A stretch of DNA of 64,000 nt, from NCBI GenBank assembly GCA_016719605.1, contig JADJYW010000006.1:168501-232500 (forward strand). The letters are read 5' to 3'. The notes beneath the pieces are model-generated. The model was not told where the DNA came from. It saw only the letters and a list, made by a program, of their open reading frames with translations, and searched no databases. Of the stretch, positions 44,694 through 53,143 are shown in pieces (positions within the stretch are counted from its first letter, which is position 1; every line of letters begins with the position of its first letter). The translations under genes were made by a program, and so were the position numbers. The stretch is from Lewinellaceae bacterium. Its GTDB lineage: Bacteria; Bacteroidota; Bacteroidia; Chitinophagales; Saprospiraceae.

Positions 44694-46490
44694 CTATCGG
44701 ATCAGCAATTTCTGAACGGCTACTTGCTCGCCTGCCCGGAGCTCCACCCAATAGGTTCCTGCCGGGAAGCGTGCAGCATCGAAAAAGTATTGCGACTGCC
44801 CCGCCGGCAGGTCCCCTTCAAAAATGGTTTGGGCCAACTGCCCAAGGGTATTGTACAAGCGCAAGCTGCCCCGGGTTGTTGTGGGCGCGTACACGGGCAC
44901 CACTGTGATGGCCGATGCCGGGTTGGGATAAATAGCAGCCAGTTCGACCGGTTCGACCGGTTCGACCGCAGCAGTAGATACGGTTTCTGTCACACAAAAA
45001 CTCCAGTATCCCTGCGGAGCAGTCAGAGGACGCACGACGGTTTTTCCACTGGCGGAAGTTCCCTCGATATAATAGTATACGGTGCTACCACCCGGCTGTC
45101 CGGGGATGAATCCCCGGTGGCTCCAAGTCGTATCATTCGGGGAATATACGGGCAGCTCCACCGATTCCCAGGGGCCGGCCAGGTCGGTGGTGTAGTGGAT
45201 TCGGGCCGATGCGATGCCGCTGCGGTGATTCAAATTGGCCCATACCGGGTATTGGGAGTGGGTGGCATTTTCCATACACGGCAGCGGTTGGTGTACAATC
45301 GGGAGGGGATCGGCCACGCCGACCTCCTTGGTTATGCAGTGGAGCGCGCCCAGGCTGGGGATAATGGCATTGCAATCAATGCCCACGATGTTGTACCCCG
45401 GCAGGGCGTTTTCCCAGATGCGTTGGGCGGTGGTATCGAATTGTTCCTCGTAGAAGGGCACCAACACGGTTTTATTGACAAATATGGCGTTGGCGTAGGT
45501 GCGGTAGTTGCCGCCGGTATCGGGGTATTTGCCGTTGTGCGGGGGCATGGGTACCCGCACGACCTGGTAGGGCGTGCCGAATGCCGATTGAAATCCGCTC
45601 AAAACATACTGGATATTGGCTTCGATTTGCGGGCCATCGGCAATGCCCATCGGATACTGCCCAACGAGGAGTGTCTCTTCGTCCAGCAGTTTCATGTGCA
45701 TATCTATATGGTGTATGGCGTCGTAAGGCAGGACATCCATCTTGATGTAGCGCTGGATGCCCATGTAGTCGGACATGATTCCGTCTATCTGGGTTTCGGT
45801 TTTGGCCGACACGCCGTATGTATTTCCGACTTTGTTTTCATCGAGAATGAGCCGGGAGGCAAACGCTGTGCCGAGGCCGTCAGCCATGAAGTTGCCGCCG
45901 GTATTAACCATATCTGCTGGGGCCTCGAAAGTGGAGTACAACGGTACGCCAAGGTACTGGGACACCCGGCTGGCCAGGGTATCGTCTTGCGGGCGAGGGC
46001 GGTTGTAGCGCCAGTCAATGAAATACAACGAATCCACTCCGTTGGCGTACACGCAGTTCGGGCCGTAGTCGCGTATCCAGATGGAGTTGTTCGGCACGAC
46101 GAGAAACTCGACATTGGAGTTTACATCCACACTTTTGCCGATGAGGTAGTTGCGTGCATTGGTCAGGATAGTTTGGTTGTTGCAGCATACGATCACCCGG
46201 CATTCCAGCCGGGCAGCCCGCACGATTTCGGTCAGGATATCCCGAATACTGTTGCTGCCGGCCTGCCAGGTGACCAAAAGTGCCTGCAATTCCTCCCATT
46301 CGCCCATTGCCCGCACGGGTACCGGGGGCGGGGCAGAAGTGCCTTCGGGGAATCCAGGGACATATTTGGCTGATTGGAGCAACTGCATTTCCCCCGTTGT
46401 GAGGTAGCGCGGCAGGTCTGTTTCGGTCTGGGCAAAGAGACTGAAGGCCAACAGAAAAGTCGGGAAAAGAAGGCGTAAGCGTCGTGTCAT
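44694..46490 (-). CDS. Type IX-secreted peptidylarginine deiminase/agmatine deiminase family enzyme
   Basis: A 598-residue exported member of the PAD_porph family (agmatine deiminase and the Porphyromonas peptidylarginine deiminase). Signal peptide 1-20; deiminase domain about 35-400, with WIRDYGP (D141), HHIDMH (H261 and D263), NYRTYANAIFVN and the nucleophilic Cys385 in LGALHC, so all key residues are present. A beta-sandwich domain (about 405-500) follows, then an EPVEPVEPV linker and a type A type IX sorting domain (YPNPASAITVVPV ... GTYWVELRAGEQVAVQKLLIR). It is secreted or surface-bound and could turn arginine side chains or free agmatine/arginine into citrulline-type products. Agmatine deiminases are cytoplasmic, so export argues for a protein or peptide substrate. 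Confidence 0.85.
   Translation of the reverse strand: MTRRLRLLFPTFLLAFSLFAQTETDLPRYLTTGEMQLLQSAKYVPGFPEGTSAPPPVPVRAMGEWEELQALLVTWQAGSNSIRDILTEIVRAARLECRVIVCCNNQTILTNARNYLIGKSVDVNSNVEFLVVPNNSIWIRDYGPNCVYANGVDSLYFIDWRYNRPRPQDDTLASRVSQYLGVPLYSTFEAPADMVNTGGNFMADGLGTAFASRLILDENKVGNTYGVSAKTETQIDGIMSDYMGIQRYIKMDVLPYDAIHHIDMHMKLLDEETLLVGQYPMGIADGPQIEANIQYVLSGFQSAFGTPYQVVRVPMPPHNGKYPDTGGNYRTYANAIFVNKTVLVPFYEEQFDTTAQRIWENALPGYNIVGIDCNAIIPSLGALHCITKEVGVADPLPIVHQPLPCMENATHSQYPVWANLNHRSGIASARIHYTTDLAGPWESVELPVYSPNDTTWSHRGFIPGQPGGSTVYYYIEGTSASGKTVVRPLTAPQGYWSFCVTETVSTAAVEPVEPVELAAIYPNPASAITVVPVYAPTTTRGSLRLYNTLGQLAQTIFEGDLPAGQSQYFFDAARFPAGTYWVELRAGEQVAVQKLLIR
44943..44969. repeat. Three tandem 9-bp repeats in the deiminase linker
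   Basis: ttcgaccgg is repeated three times (last copy with one change) within the deiminase gene, giving the Val-Glu-Pro repeats of the linker before the sorting domain on the minus strand. It is in frame, so copy number can vary without breaking the protein. Confidence 0.85.
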
Positions 46491-46564
46491 AATTTTGCCT
46501 TAGTTTATGCAGCCTCAAATTTCCGGGTTTAATACTTCCGGGGCTAAAAAAAATGCTGTCAGGT

Positions 46565-46596
46565 AAAAAAAAGGCGGCGTGCCGTTGCACGCCGCC
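46565..46596 (-). terminator. Terminator of the Crp/Fnr-type regulator gene
   Basis: ggcggcgtg (46573-46581) pairs with cacgccgcc (46588-46596) around a 6-nt loop. Read on the minus strand the stem is followed by a run of T (complement of the A run at 46565-46572), as expected after the gene that ends at 46683. Confidence 0.75.
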
Positions 46597-46682
46597 CGAA
46601 CAAAACCCATTCTATCGTATGAAGCAAAACTGTATGCAAAATGGTTGATATGGTTTACCTGGGGGATAAAAGATGGTCGTGA

Positions 46683-47369
46683 TCAGCCGGCTAAGGGCAG
46701 CGCATTCAGGTCGCGAAACAGAATTTTTTTGCGGTTGAAGTACAGCACATTGGAGCGCTTGAGCTGGTTGAGTACTGCCGTGACCATTTGGCGGCTGGTG
46801 CCGGTCAGGTCGGCGATGTCCTGATGCGTCATGTTGTGCTTCACCAACGTTTCAAATCCGATCTGCTTGCCTTGCTCAACCCCCATCTGGTGCAAAAACT
46901 CCAGAATGCGGCTTTTGGAATCCTTCAGCACCACTTTTTCCAGTTGTATTTCGGTGTAGCGCAAACGCTCACCCAAAAAATGCAGCAGCGACTGGGCAAA
47001 AGCGAAGTTCTTCCGCATAACGCTTAGCAGCACCGGAGCGTCCAGCTCCACCACATCGGCGAGGTCTTCCATGGCGTAGGCAAAATCGCGGCGTTGCAGT
47101 TCGCCAGTCAGGCAGGATTCGCCAAAAAGATTGCCCGGGCGAACCACATACTTGATGATGTCTTTCTTTTCCGAATGAACGGCCACTTTTACCGTTCCTT
47201 TGAGCAGGAAATAAACTTTATTTGCAGCTTGTCCGGGTTTGTACAGCACCTGATGCTTGGAGTACGACTGGATTGTGGCGGTTTGTTGAATCAAAAGCAG
47301 TTCTTCCGGAGCCAGTACAGCAAAGAGCGGATTGCCATCAAAAATTGGCGAAGTCATTCGTATGTCCAT
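46683..47369 (-). CDS. Crp/Fnr family transcriptional regulator
   Basis: A 228-residue regulator with a cyclic-nucleotide-binding-like domain (about 10-125) and a Crp-type winged HTH (about 150-225). The sensor contains YFLLKGTVKVAVHSEKKDII and FGESCLTGE; the HTH has MTHQDIADLTGTSRQMVTAVLNQL. There is no Fe-S cysteine cluster, so an oxygen-sensing Fnr role is unlikely; the bound effector is unknown. The ATG at 47369 is chosen; a second ATG four codons later (47357) gives the shorter start MTSPIF. A terminator lies between it and the deiminase gene. It may regulate the neighbouring ECF/FecR locus or the deiminase, but nothing shows this. Confidence 0.9.
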   Translation of the reverse strand: MDIRMTSPIFDGNPLFAVLAPEELLLIQQTATIQSYSKHQVLYKPGQAANKVYFLLKGTVKVAVHSEKKDIIKYVVRPGNLFGESCLTGELQRRDFAYAMEDLADVVELDAPVLLSVMRKNFAFAQSLLHFLGERLRYTEIQLEKVVLKDSKSRILEFLHQMGVEQGKQIGFETLVKHNMTHQDIADLTGTSRQMVTAVLNQLKRSNVLYFNRKKILFRDLNALPLAG

Positions 47370-47617
47370 ATTGAGCGAGCAGTTATTGTGTTATTTGTCT
47401 GTGTTCGACAAAAGACAGGAGACGCTTCAGAAACCCCTTACGTTTTTTTTGAAAAATTTCATTTGCCTGCTTTTGCCAGGTGTGTCTGAATCAATTAAAA
47501 AAGACCTGTTTCAAAGCCATGTTTGTCTGACGCATTTGTTTTTCAAGTTTTGTTCCGTTTTAAAAGCGGCATTTACTTTCAATCAGAATAATCATCGGCG
47601 GCATATTTTTTTAAAAA

Positions 47618-48214
47618 ATGGAATCGTCCCCGGATATATCGGAAAAACATGACCTGCAACGCCTGCGTGCAGGCGACACAGCGGCGCTCCGCCGGCTGTT
47701 CGACCGGCATTACCCGCTTTTGCTGGGCGACATGTATTCCTACCTGCCGGATGAGGAAACCTGCAAAGACCTGGCTCAGGATATTTTTGTAGAACTGTGG
47801 CGAAAACGAGAGACGCTTGACATCCATAGCTCGCTGCGCGCTTACCTGCGAAGGGCGGCCATTAACCGGGCGCTGAACTACATCAAAACCAACCGCCGCA
47901 CCGTACTGGAAGACTCCTCCAGCTGGGAAGACCAGGCCGATACCTCGTTGCAGGACATCGGACGCAAGGACGAGCAGGAGCACCTCGAAACGGCCCTGCA
48001 CAAGGCTATTGACCAACTGCCCGAAAAATGCCGTCTGGTGTTTTCGCTCAGCCGCTTCGAGCACCTGTCGCACCGGCAAATTGCCGATCAGCTGGGTATT
48101 TCCGTCAAAACTATCGAGAACCAAATAACCAAAGCCATGCGCCTGCTGCGCGAAGCCATGCTCCATTACGGCCATTTGTCGCCGGTTGTCATTTGGGCCG
48201 CAAAATGGTGGTGA
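47618..48214 (+). CDS. ECF-type RNA polymerase sigma factor
   Basis: A 198-residue extracytoplasmic-function sigma factor of the FecI-like Bacteroidota group. Region 2 spans about 10-85 (RLFDRHYPLLLGDMYSYLPDEETCKDLAQDIFVELWRKRETL) and region 4 about 125-180 (HKAIDQLPEKCRLVFSLSRFEHLSHRQIADQLGISVKTIENQ). It is followed by its presumed FecR anti-sigma factor after 97 bp, then a TonB receptor and a DUF4249 protein. In this arrangement a surface signal received by the receptor releases the sigma factor to transcribe the locus. It is not cotranscribed with the upstream Crp/Fnr gene, which is on the other strand. Confidence 0.92.
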   Translation: MESSPDISEKHDLQRLRAGDTAALRRLFDRHYPLLLGDMYSYLPDEETCKDLAQDIFVELWRKRETLDIHSSLRAYLRRAAINRALNYIKTNRRTVLEDSSSWEDQADTSLQDIGRKDEQEHLETALHKAIDQLPEKCRLVFSLSRFEHLSHRQIADQLGISVKTIENQITKAMRLLREAMLHYGHLSPVVIWAAKWW

Positions 48215-48311
48215 GCAGGGTAGGGGTATTGCCCGACACGGTTGTCTTTAACACGATCTTAAAAATTCCCTGCGCACAAACCTCCGAACCCAATGGCGAA
48301 AAAAGAACATC

Positions 48312-49313
48312 ATGCAAGATTTTGACATTATCCTGTTGCTGAATAAACGCTTTACCGGCGAGATCACCGCCGCCGAGGTAGCGGTTCTGGACGCCTGGAT
48401 CGGGCAATCGCCGGAAAATGCCCGTCTGGCAACCCAGTACCAACAGGTTTGGGACGGTACAACCGAGCGCCCCAAGCATTTTGAGGTAGATATGGATGCC
48501 GAGTTCCGGCGCCTGCTGTCCCGCATAGATGTTGTTGAGCGCCCGGCTGTGCCAGTCGTACCCATCAGTCGCCAACTCCTGCGGGCGGCGGCGGCAGTCG
48601 CCTTTTTGCTTTTTGCTACCTGGGGCTACCGCCAGTTTATGGCTCCTGCGCCCCGGTTTGTTTTTGAAAATGCCCAAAATGTACCTAAACGCCTGATCGA
48701 ATTGCCGGACGGCTCGAAGGTTTGGCTGCGCCAAAACGCCGAAATCCAGTACCCGCAAACATTTTCCAGCACCGAACGCCGGGTAAAACTGAGTGGAGAA
48801 GCCTACTTCGATGTGGCACATCGAGCGGAACAACCCTTCCGGGTCGAACTGGAAGCAGGCGGTGTGGTGGAAGTGCTGGGCACCCGGTTCAATATCCGAA
48901 CTACAGCCACGAATGCGGAAACCAGCATTCTCGTGCGCGAAGGAAAAGTGCGCTATTCCCCGGAAGGCGAAGGCGATGAGGCTGTTCTTGCCGCCGGCGA
49001 CAAAGCCGTTTGCCGGCGCGATAATCCCCAAATTTTCTTGTCCAAAGTACCTACCTTCAACGAGTTGGCTTGGCAAACAGGCCAACTGGAATTTACCGAC
49101 ACGCCACTCCGACAAGTTCTGGCCGATCTGGAAACCTATTTCGACGTGGAGATAGACCTGCGCAATTCAGCCATTCTGGAGTGCCGCCACACCGACTTAT
49201 TTGCGGGCAACCAGATAGATGACGTGCTGCAAAAACTTGCCCTCGTTTACCAATTCAAAGTCGCTAACCCCGCCCCTGGCCGGTACCGTCTTATCGGCGG
49301 GATTTGCAAATGA
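48312..49313 (+). CDS. FecR family anti-sigma factor/signal transducer
   Basis: A 333-residue inner-membrane protein: cytoplasmic N-terminal anti-sigma region (1-85), one transmembrane helix (about 96-112, LLRAAAAVAFLLFATWGY), a periplasmic FecR domain (about 130-230, LPDGSKVWLRQNAEIQYPQTF and RRVKLSGEAYFDVAH), and a DUF4974-like domain at the C-terminus (about 255-333). The protein links the TonB receptor to the ECF sigma factor. Order and spacing with the sigma gene (47618) and receptor (49399) are typical. The inducing ligand is unknown. Confidence 0.93.
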   Translation: MQDFDIILLLNKRFTGEITAAEVAVLDAWIGQSPENARLATQYQQVWDGTTERPKHFEVDMDAEFRRLLSRIDVVERPAVPVVPISRQLLRAAAAVAFLLFATWGYRQFMAPAPRFVFENAQNVPKRLIELPDGSKVWLRQNAEIQYPQTFSSTERRVKLSGEAYFDVAHRAEQPFRVELEAGGVVEVLGTRFNIRTTATNAETSILVREGKVRYSPEGEGDEAVLAAGDKAVCRRDNPQIFLSKVPTFNELAWQTGQLEFTDTPLRQVLADLETYFDVEIDLRNSAILECRHTDLFAGNQIDDVLQKLALVYQFKVANPAPGRYRLIGGICK

Positions 49314-49398
49314 GCCGGCGCCGGGTAAAAGTAAATGCCGGCCCTTGTTCTGCTAATGGCACCGGGGATGCTAACTTGCGCCCGTTCACAACCTCGGC

Positions 49399-52062
49399 AT
49401 GGCTAAGCGCATTCTGGCGACCCTTTTAATTGTACATTTTGGTGTCTTGTGCCCCGCTTTGGCGCAAGAATCGCCACAGTTTCGCCCGGTCGATTTTTCC
49501 TGTGCCAACTGCCTGCCCGCCGACGCCCTTGTGCGACTCAGCCGCCAAACAGGCATCAGTATCGCTTTCAACACCGCCTTTTTTCAGGATTGCCCCCCGA
49601 TCTCCATTTCTGCTACCCGGGAACCGTTCGGCGTGGTTTTGGACAAAATAGCCGATTGCGCGCGCTTGTCCTACAAATGGGGCAACGAGCAGGTAGTGCT
49701 TTATCGGAAAAATTTCAAGTACACGTTGAGCGGGTACGTCAAAGATGCTGAAACGGGCGAACGCTTGATCGGCGCCACCATTCGGGTACTTTCCGGCACG
49801 TCTGCGGGCGCTATCAGCAACGAATTCGGGTTTTTCAGCCTGTCCGTAGAGCCGGGCGCCTACCGGATTGCCGCTACCTACATCGGCTATCGGCAGGAGG
49901 TACGCATCGTCGAAGCGGATGCCGACCGCATGTTGACTTTTAGCCTGCAGGCCAGCAGCGCATTGCCCGAAGTGGTGGTGACGGCCTTGCCTGCGACGGA
50001 AACAGGGAGCGGAAGCAGCAACACCAGCGGACAAAATCTGCCGCCGACCTCCATGCGCAATATCCCGATGCCGGGTGGAGAGGCGGATTTGCTGCGGCTG
50101 ATGGCGCAGCAGCCCGGTGTGCAATCCGGGGTGGACGGTTTGGGCGGCCTCCATGTGCGCGGCGGCAATGCCGATCAGAATCTCATCTTGCTCGACGACG
50201 TGCCGGTGTACAATCCGAGCCATGCGCTGGGCCTTTTTTCCGTGTTCAACCCGGCTACCATCAGTCATGCCCGCCTGTGGAAAGGCGATTTTCCGGCGCG
50301 ATACAGCGGCCGCACGGCTTCCGTACTGGATGTCCGAACCCGCGACGGCAACCTCCGGGAATACCACGGCGAGGTGTCGGCAGGTCTGTTTGCGGCTTCC
50401 GCTACACTCGAGGGGCCGCTCAAACGCGACACCGCCGCGTTCCTGCTCAGCGGGCGAACGACCTATTTTGGTCCGTGGACCAATTTGTTCAGCAAGCGCG
50501 ATAACTTGCTCACCTTTTCAGGTGACAATGTCGCCTACCGTTTTTACGACCTCAACCTCAAATTGAACTACGCCTTCTCGGCCCGCAATCGGTTGCATTT
50601 TAGTTATTATCAGGGCGGCGATGCATTTCGCAACCAGTTTGTGCAGCGGTTCGACAACCTGGAGGGCGTGCTCACCGACCAGTACGGCCTGAGTTCGGAA
50701 TGGGGCAACGCCATAGCGGCCTTGCGCTGGAACCTTGTGTTGCACAAAAAACTGTTCACCAACACGACCCTGCGTTTCAGCCGCTTTTTTTATCAAAGCC
50801 GCCTGACGCTGCTCTCCAATTTCCTGACGGCCACCGGCAAAGAAAGCCTGCTGGCCAACTACGGACAGTTTTACCAAACCTTGATTCAGGATTGGTCGGG
50901 GAAAACCGATTTGACCTATTACCCGACGAACCGACTGACGGTACGCTGGGGGATGTCCTACACCCTGCACAGCTTCCAACCGGGCGCTTTGTCCGTCAAC
51001 TTTTTGGTGCCGGGCCAGTCGCCGCTGGCCCTGGATTCCCTTTCGAAGGTATTGCTGAACAACGAACGCCTCGGCGCCGACCAGGCAGAACTTTATGCGG
51101 AGGCCGACTGGCGGTTTTGGCGAAACTGGCGTATGGAGGCGGGGGTCAACGTGTCCTCATTCCAGATACGAAACAGCGTGTTTCGTATTCCGCAGCCGCG
51201 GTTTCGGCTGCAAAACAATGGGCCTCGCGGGTGGCGTACCTGGGTGGGATACCACCGAACAGCCCAGTTCCTGCACCAGATTGGCTCGTTCAACATCAGC
51301 CTGCCCTTCGAATTGTGGGTGCCCACTACGGCCCTCGTGCCACCCGAACTGGCCTGGCAGGTTTCCGGCGGGATAGGTCTCCGGCGCTCGGGCTGGAATG
51401 TTCAATTGGAAGGCTATCACAAGCGACTGGATCGGGTACTGACTTTCCTGTCCTCCAGTACGGCCCTGTTTGCCGGTGGCGCCGAGGATGCCAGCGGGTG
51501 GGAAGACCGCATCATTGCGGGCACGGGTACCGCCTCCGGGCTGGAATTTATGCTGGAAAAAAGAACCCGAACCACGGCGGTTGGACTTGTGTACACCTGG
51601 TCGGTCGCCGAACGGCATTTTCCCGACCTCAACTCCGGGCGGCCGTTTCCTTTTCGTTTTGATCGGCGACACGATGTGAAGATAACCGTGCAGCAGCAGT
51701 TGTTCAAGTGGTTGGATGCCAATATGATCTGGACGTACGCAACCGGCAATGCCATCACCCTTGCCGGTGTTAAATACCAGCACCACACGCCAAATGGCGA
51801 TATCGAGCGCAACGTATTTGTGTACACCGATGTGAACGGTTACCGGCTACCCGCCCTTCACCGGCTGGATATGGCGTTGAACGCTCATTTCGGCAAAAAA
51901 AGACTTCAACACGAGCTGCAATTCGGTGTTTACAATGCCTACAACCGGGCGAATCCCTTTTTTTTGTATGTGGACGGCACGGGTAGCGACGGCAAAGCCA
52001 AGGCGGTGCAATACACGTTGCTGCCGCTGCTGCCTACGTTCCGCTATGCTGTAAAATTTTAA
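49399..52062 (+). CDS. TonB-dependent outer-membrane receptor with STN signalling domain
   Basis: An 887-residue outer-membrane receptor. Signal peptide (1-23, ending ALAQ), a secretin/TonB short N-terminal (STN) signalling domain (about 30-100, VRLSRQTGISIAFNTAFF) containing four cysteines, a carboxypeptidase-regulatory-like domain (about 110-190, TLSGYVKDAETGERLIGATI), the plug (about 225-330, GGNADQNLILLDDVPVYNPSH), and the beta-barrel to the C terminus ending in FRYAVKF. The STN domain contacts FecR, so ligand binding would be signalled to the ECF sigma factor. The DUF4249 protein directly follows. Substrate unknown; iron chelates or small glycans are common for this layout. Confidence 0.92.
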   Translation: MAKRILATLLIVHFGVLCPALAQESPQFRPVDFSCANCLPADALVRLSRQTGISIAFNTAFFQDCPPISISATREPFGVVLDKIADCARLSYKWGNEQVVLYRKNFKYTLSGYVKDAETGERLIGATIRVLSGTSAGAISNEFGFFSLSVEPGAYRIAATYIGYRQEVRIVEADADRMLTFSLQASSALPEVVVTALPATETGSGSSNTSGQNLPPTSMRNIPMPGGEADLLRLMAQQPGVQSGVDGLGGLHVRGGNADQNLILLDDVPVYNPSHALGLFSVFNPATISHARLWKGDFPARYSGRTASVLDVRTRDGNLREYHGEVSAGLFAASATLEGPLKRDTAAFLLSGRTTYFGPWTNLFSKRDNLLTFSGDNVAYRFYDLNLKLNYAFSARNRLHFSYYQGGDAFRNQFVQRFDNLEGVLTDQYGLSSEWGNAIAALRWNLVLHKKLFTNTTLRFSRFFYQSRLTLLSNFLTATGKESLLANYGQFYQTLIQDWSGKTDLTYYPTNRLTVRWGMSYTLHSFQPGALSVNFLVPGQSPLALDSLSKVLLNNERLGADQAELYAEADWRFWRNWRMEAGVNVSSFQIRNSVFRIPQPRFRLQNNGPRGWRTWVGYHRTAQFLHQIGSFNISLPFELWVPTTALVPPELAWQVSGGIGLRRSGWNVQLEGYHKRLDRVLTFLSSSTALFAGGAEDASGWEDRIIAGTGTASGLEFMLEKRTRTTAVGLVYTWSVAERHFPDLNSGRPFPFRFDRRHDVKITVQQQLFKWLDANMIWTYATGNAITLAGVKYQHHTPNGDIERNVFVYTDVNGYRLPALHRLDMALNAHFGKKRLQHELQFGVYNAYNRANPFFLYVDGTGSDGKAKAVQYTLLPLLPTFRYAVKF

Positions 52063-52078
52063 TCGAAACGCACCACCC

Positions 52079-53014
52079 ATGATACGCCACCGCTATCTTC
52101 TTTTTTTTGTCGCCCTGCTGTTTGGCACTGCGCAGTGCGTGCGCGAAATACCCTTTGAACTGCCGGAGCAGCCAACCCGGATCGTGGCGATCAGCCATTT
52201 TACGGATGGGCAGCCGATGCAGGTGGAGGTATCGCTCAGCCAATTCCTGACCGATGTGGGCGATCCGGTCATCCCGGAAGATGCCGATATTACCATAGCC
52301 GTTAAGGGCAAGTTTGAGAGCCGTTTGATGCCCATGACCGATGACGGTGGCCGGATATTTTGGCAAAGTCGCGACCCGGTTGTGCTTGGCACGGAGTACT
52401 CCCTGGCGGTTCGGATCGGTGGATTTGAAACGGTGGAGGCGACCAGTGCGGTGCCTCCGCCCGTTGCATTGGCTACGGTGCAGGTGGATACCGGTAATTT
52501 GCGCGTGATTGAACTGCCCGACGGGAAACTGGCCCTGCGGGTACCACTTGCAATTCCATTGGCCGAACTGCCGGAGGCGAACCGCTTCTTCGCTTTTGCC
52601 CTGCGACACGAAATTGAAATTTTTGAATGGGTCAACGGCGAGCAAGTTCCGGATGAATACTACGAAACCGACACCAAGTTTCTGGCCGACGGCCGCACCC
52701 TGACCCTCGTGTACGATACCCCGGAAAAGGTGGTTTTGGTCAACGAAAATTTCTGGAGCAGTGGGCGTACCGCGCTGAATCTGGACGCTATTGTTCCGTT
52801 TGATCCGGCCTACGAGCGCCCACGCCGCATTTTTATCGAGTGGCGCACCCTTTCCGAGGAGTTTTACCGGTACCACCTGTCGTTGGCCCGGCAGGGAAAC
52901 AATATCCCCCTGAATGACCCGGATGCCTTGTACAACAACATCAAAGGCGGGTACGGCAATTTTTCCGGCTACTCCCTGCGCGGCGATACCATCGCGATAC
53001 CCAATGTTTTTTAA
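52079..53014 (+). CDS. DUF4249 family outer-membrane lipoprotein
   Basis: A 311-residue DUF4249 protein, a Bacteroidota family almost always paired with a TonB receptor. The signal peptide ends LFGTAQC (lipid Cys20), and the family start REIPFELPEQPTRIVAISHFTDGQPMQVEV follows, leading into a beta-sandwich of Ig-like strands (EVSLSQFLTDVGDPV; FETVEATSAVPPPV). The C-terminal YGNFSGYSLRGDTIAIP closes the domain as in relatives. The gene starts 16 bp after the receptor stop. By analogy with SusD-like proteins it likely assists ligand capture, but this is not proven for the family. Confidence 0.9.
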   Translation: MIRHRYLLFFVALLFGTAQCVREIPFELPEQPTRIVAISHFTDGQPMQVEVSLSQFLTDVGDPVIPEDADITIAVKGKFESRLMPMTDDGGRIFWQSRDPVVLGTEYSLAVRIGGFETVEATSAVPPPVALATVQVDTGNLRVIELPDGKLALRVPLAIPLAELPEANRFFAFALRHEIEIFEWVNGEQVPDEYYETDTKFLADGRTLTLVYDTPEKVVLVNENFWSSGRTALNLDAIVPFDPAYERPRRIFIEWRTLSEEFYRYHLSLARQGNNIPLNDPDALYNNIKGGYGNFSGYSLRGDTIAIPNVF

Positions 53015-53069
53015 CCAAACAGCCAGTATTTGCCAAGTACCAACGGCCAATAGCCGGCGCCTTTTTTCT

Positions 53070-53077
53070 TACTTTTG
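53070..53077 (+). promoter_or_regulatory. -7 element of malate dehydrogenase
   Basis: TACTTTTG, followed by CG, lies 66 bp before the mdh ATG and matches TAnnTTTG. Confidence 0.5.
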
Positions 53078-53143
53078 CGGCGGCAAAAAGTATATGCCAA
53101 TTTGCTAACCAATATTTTTCATACAATCAAATTGCCTGAACGA

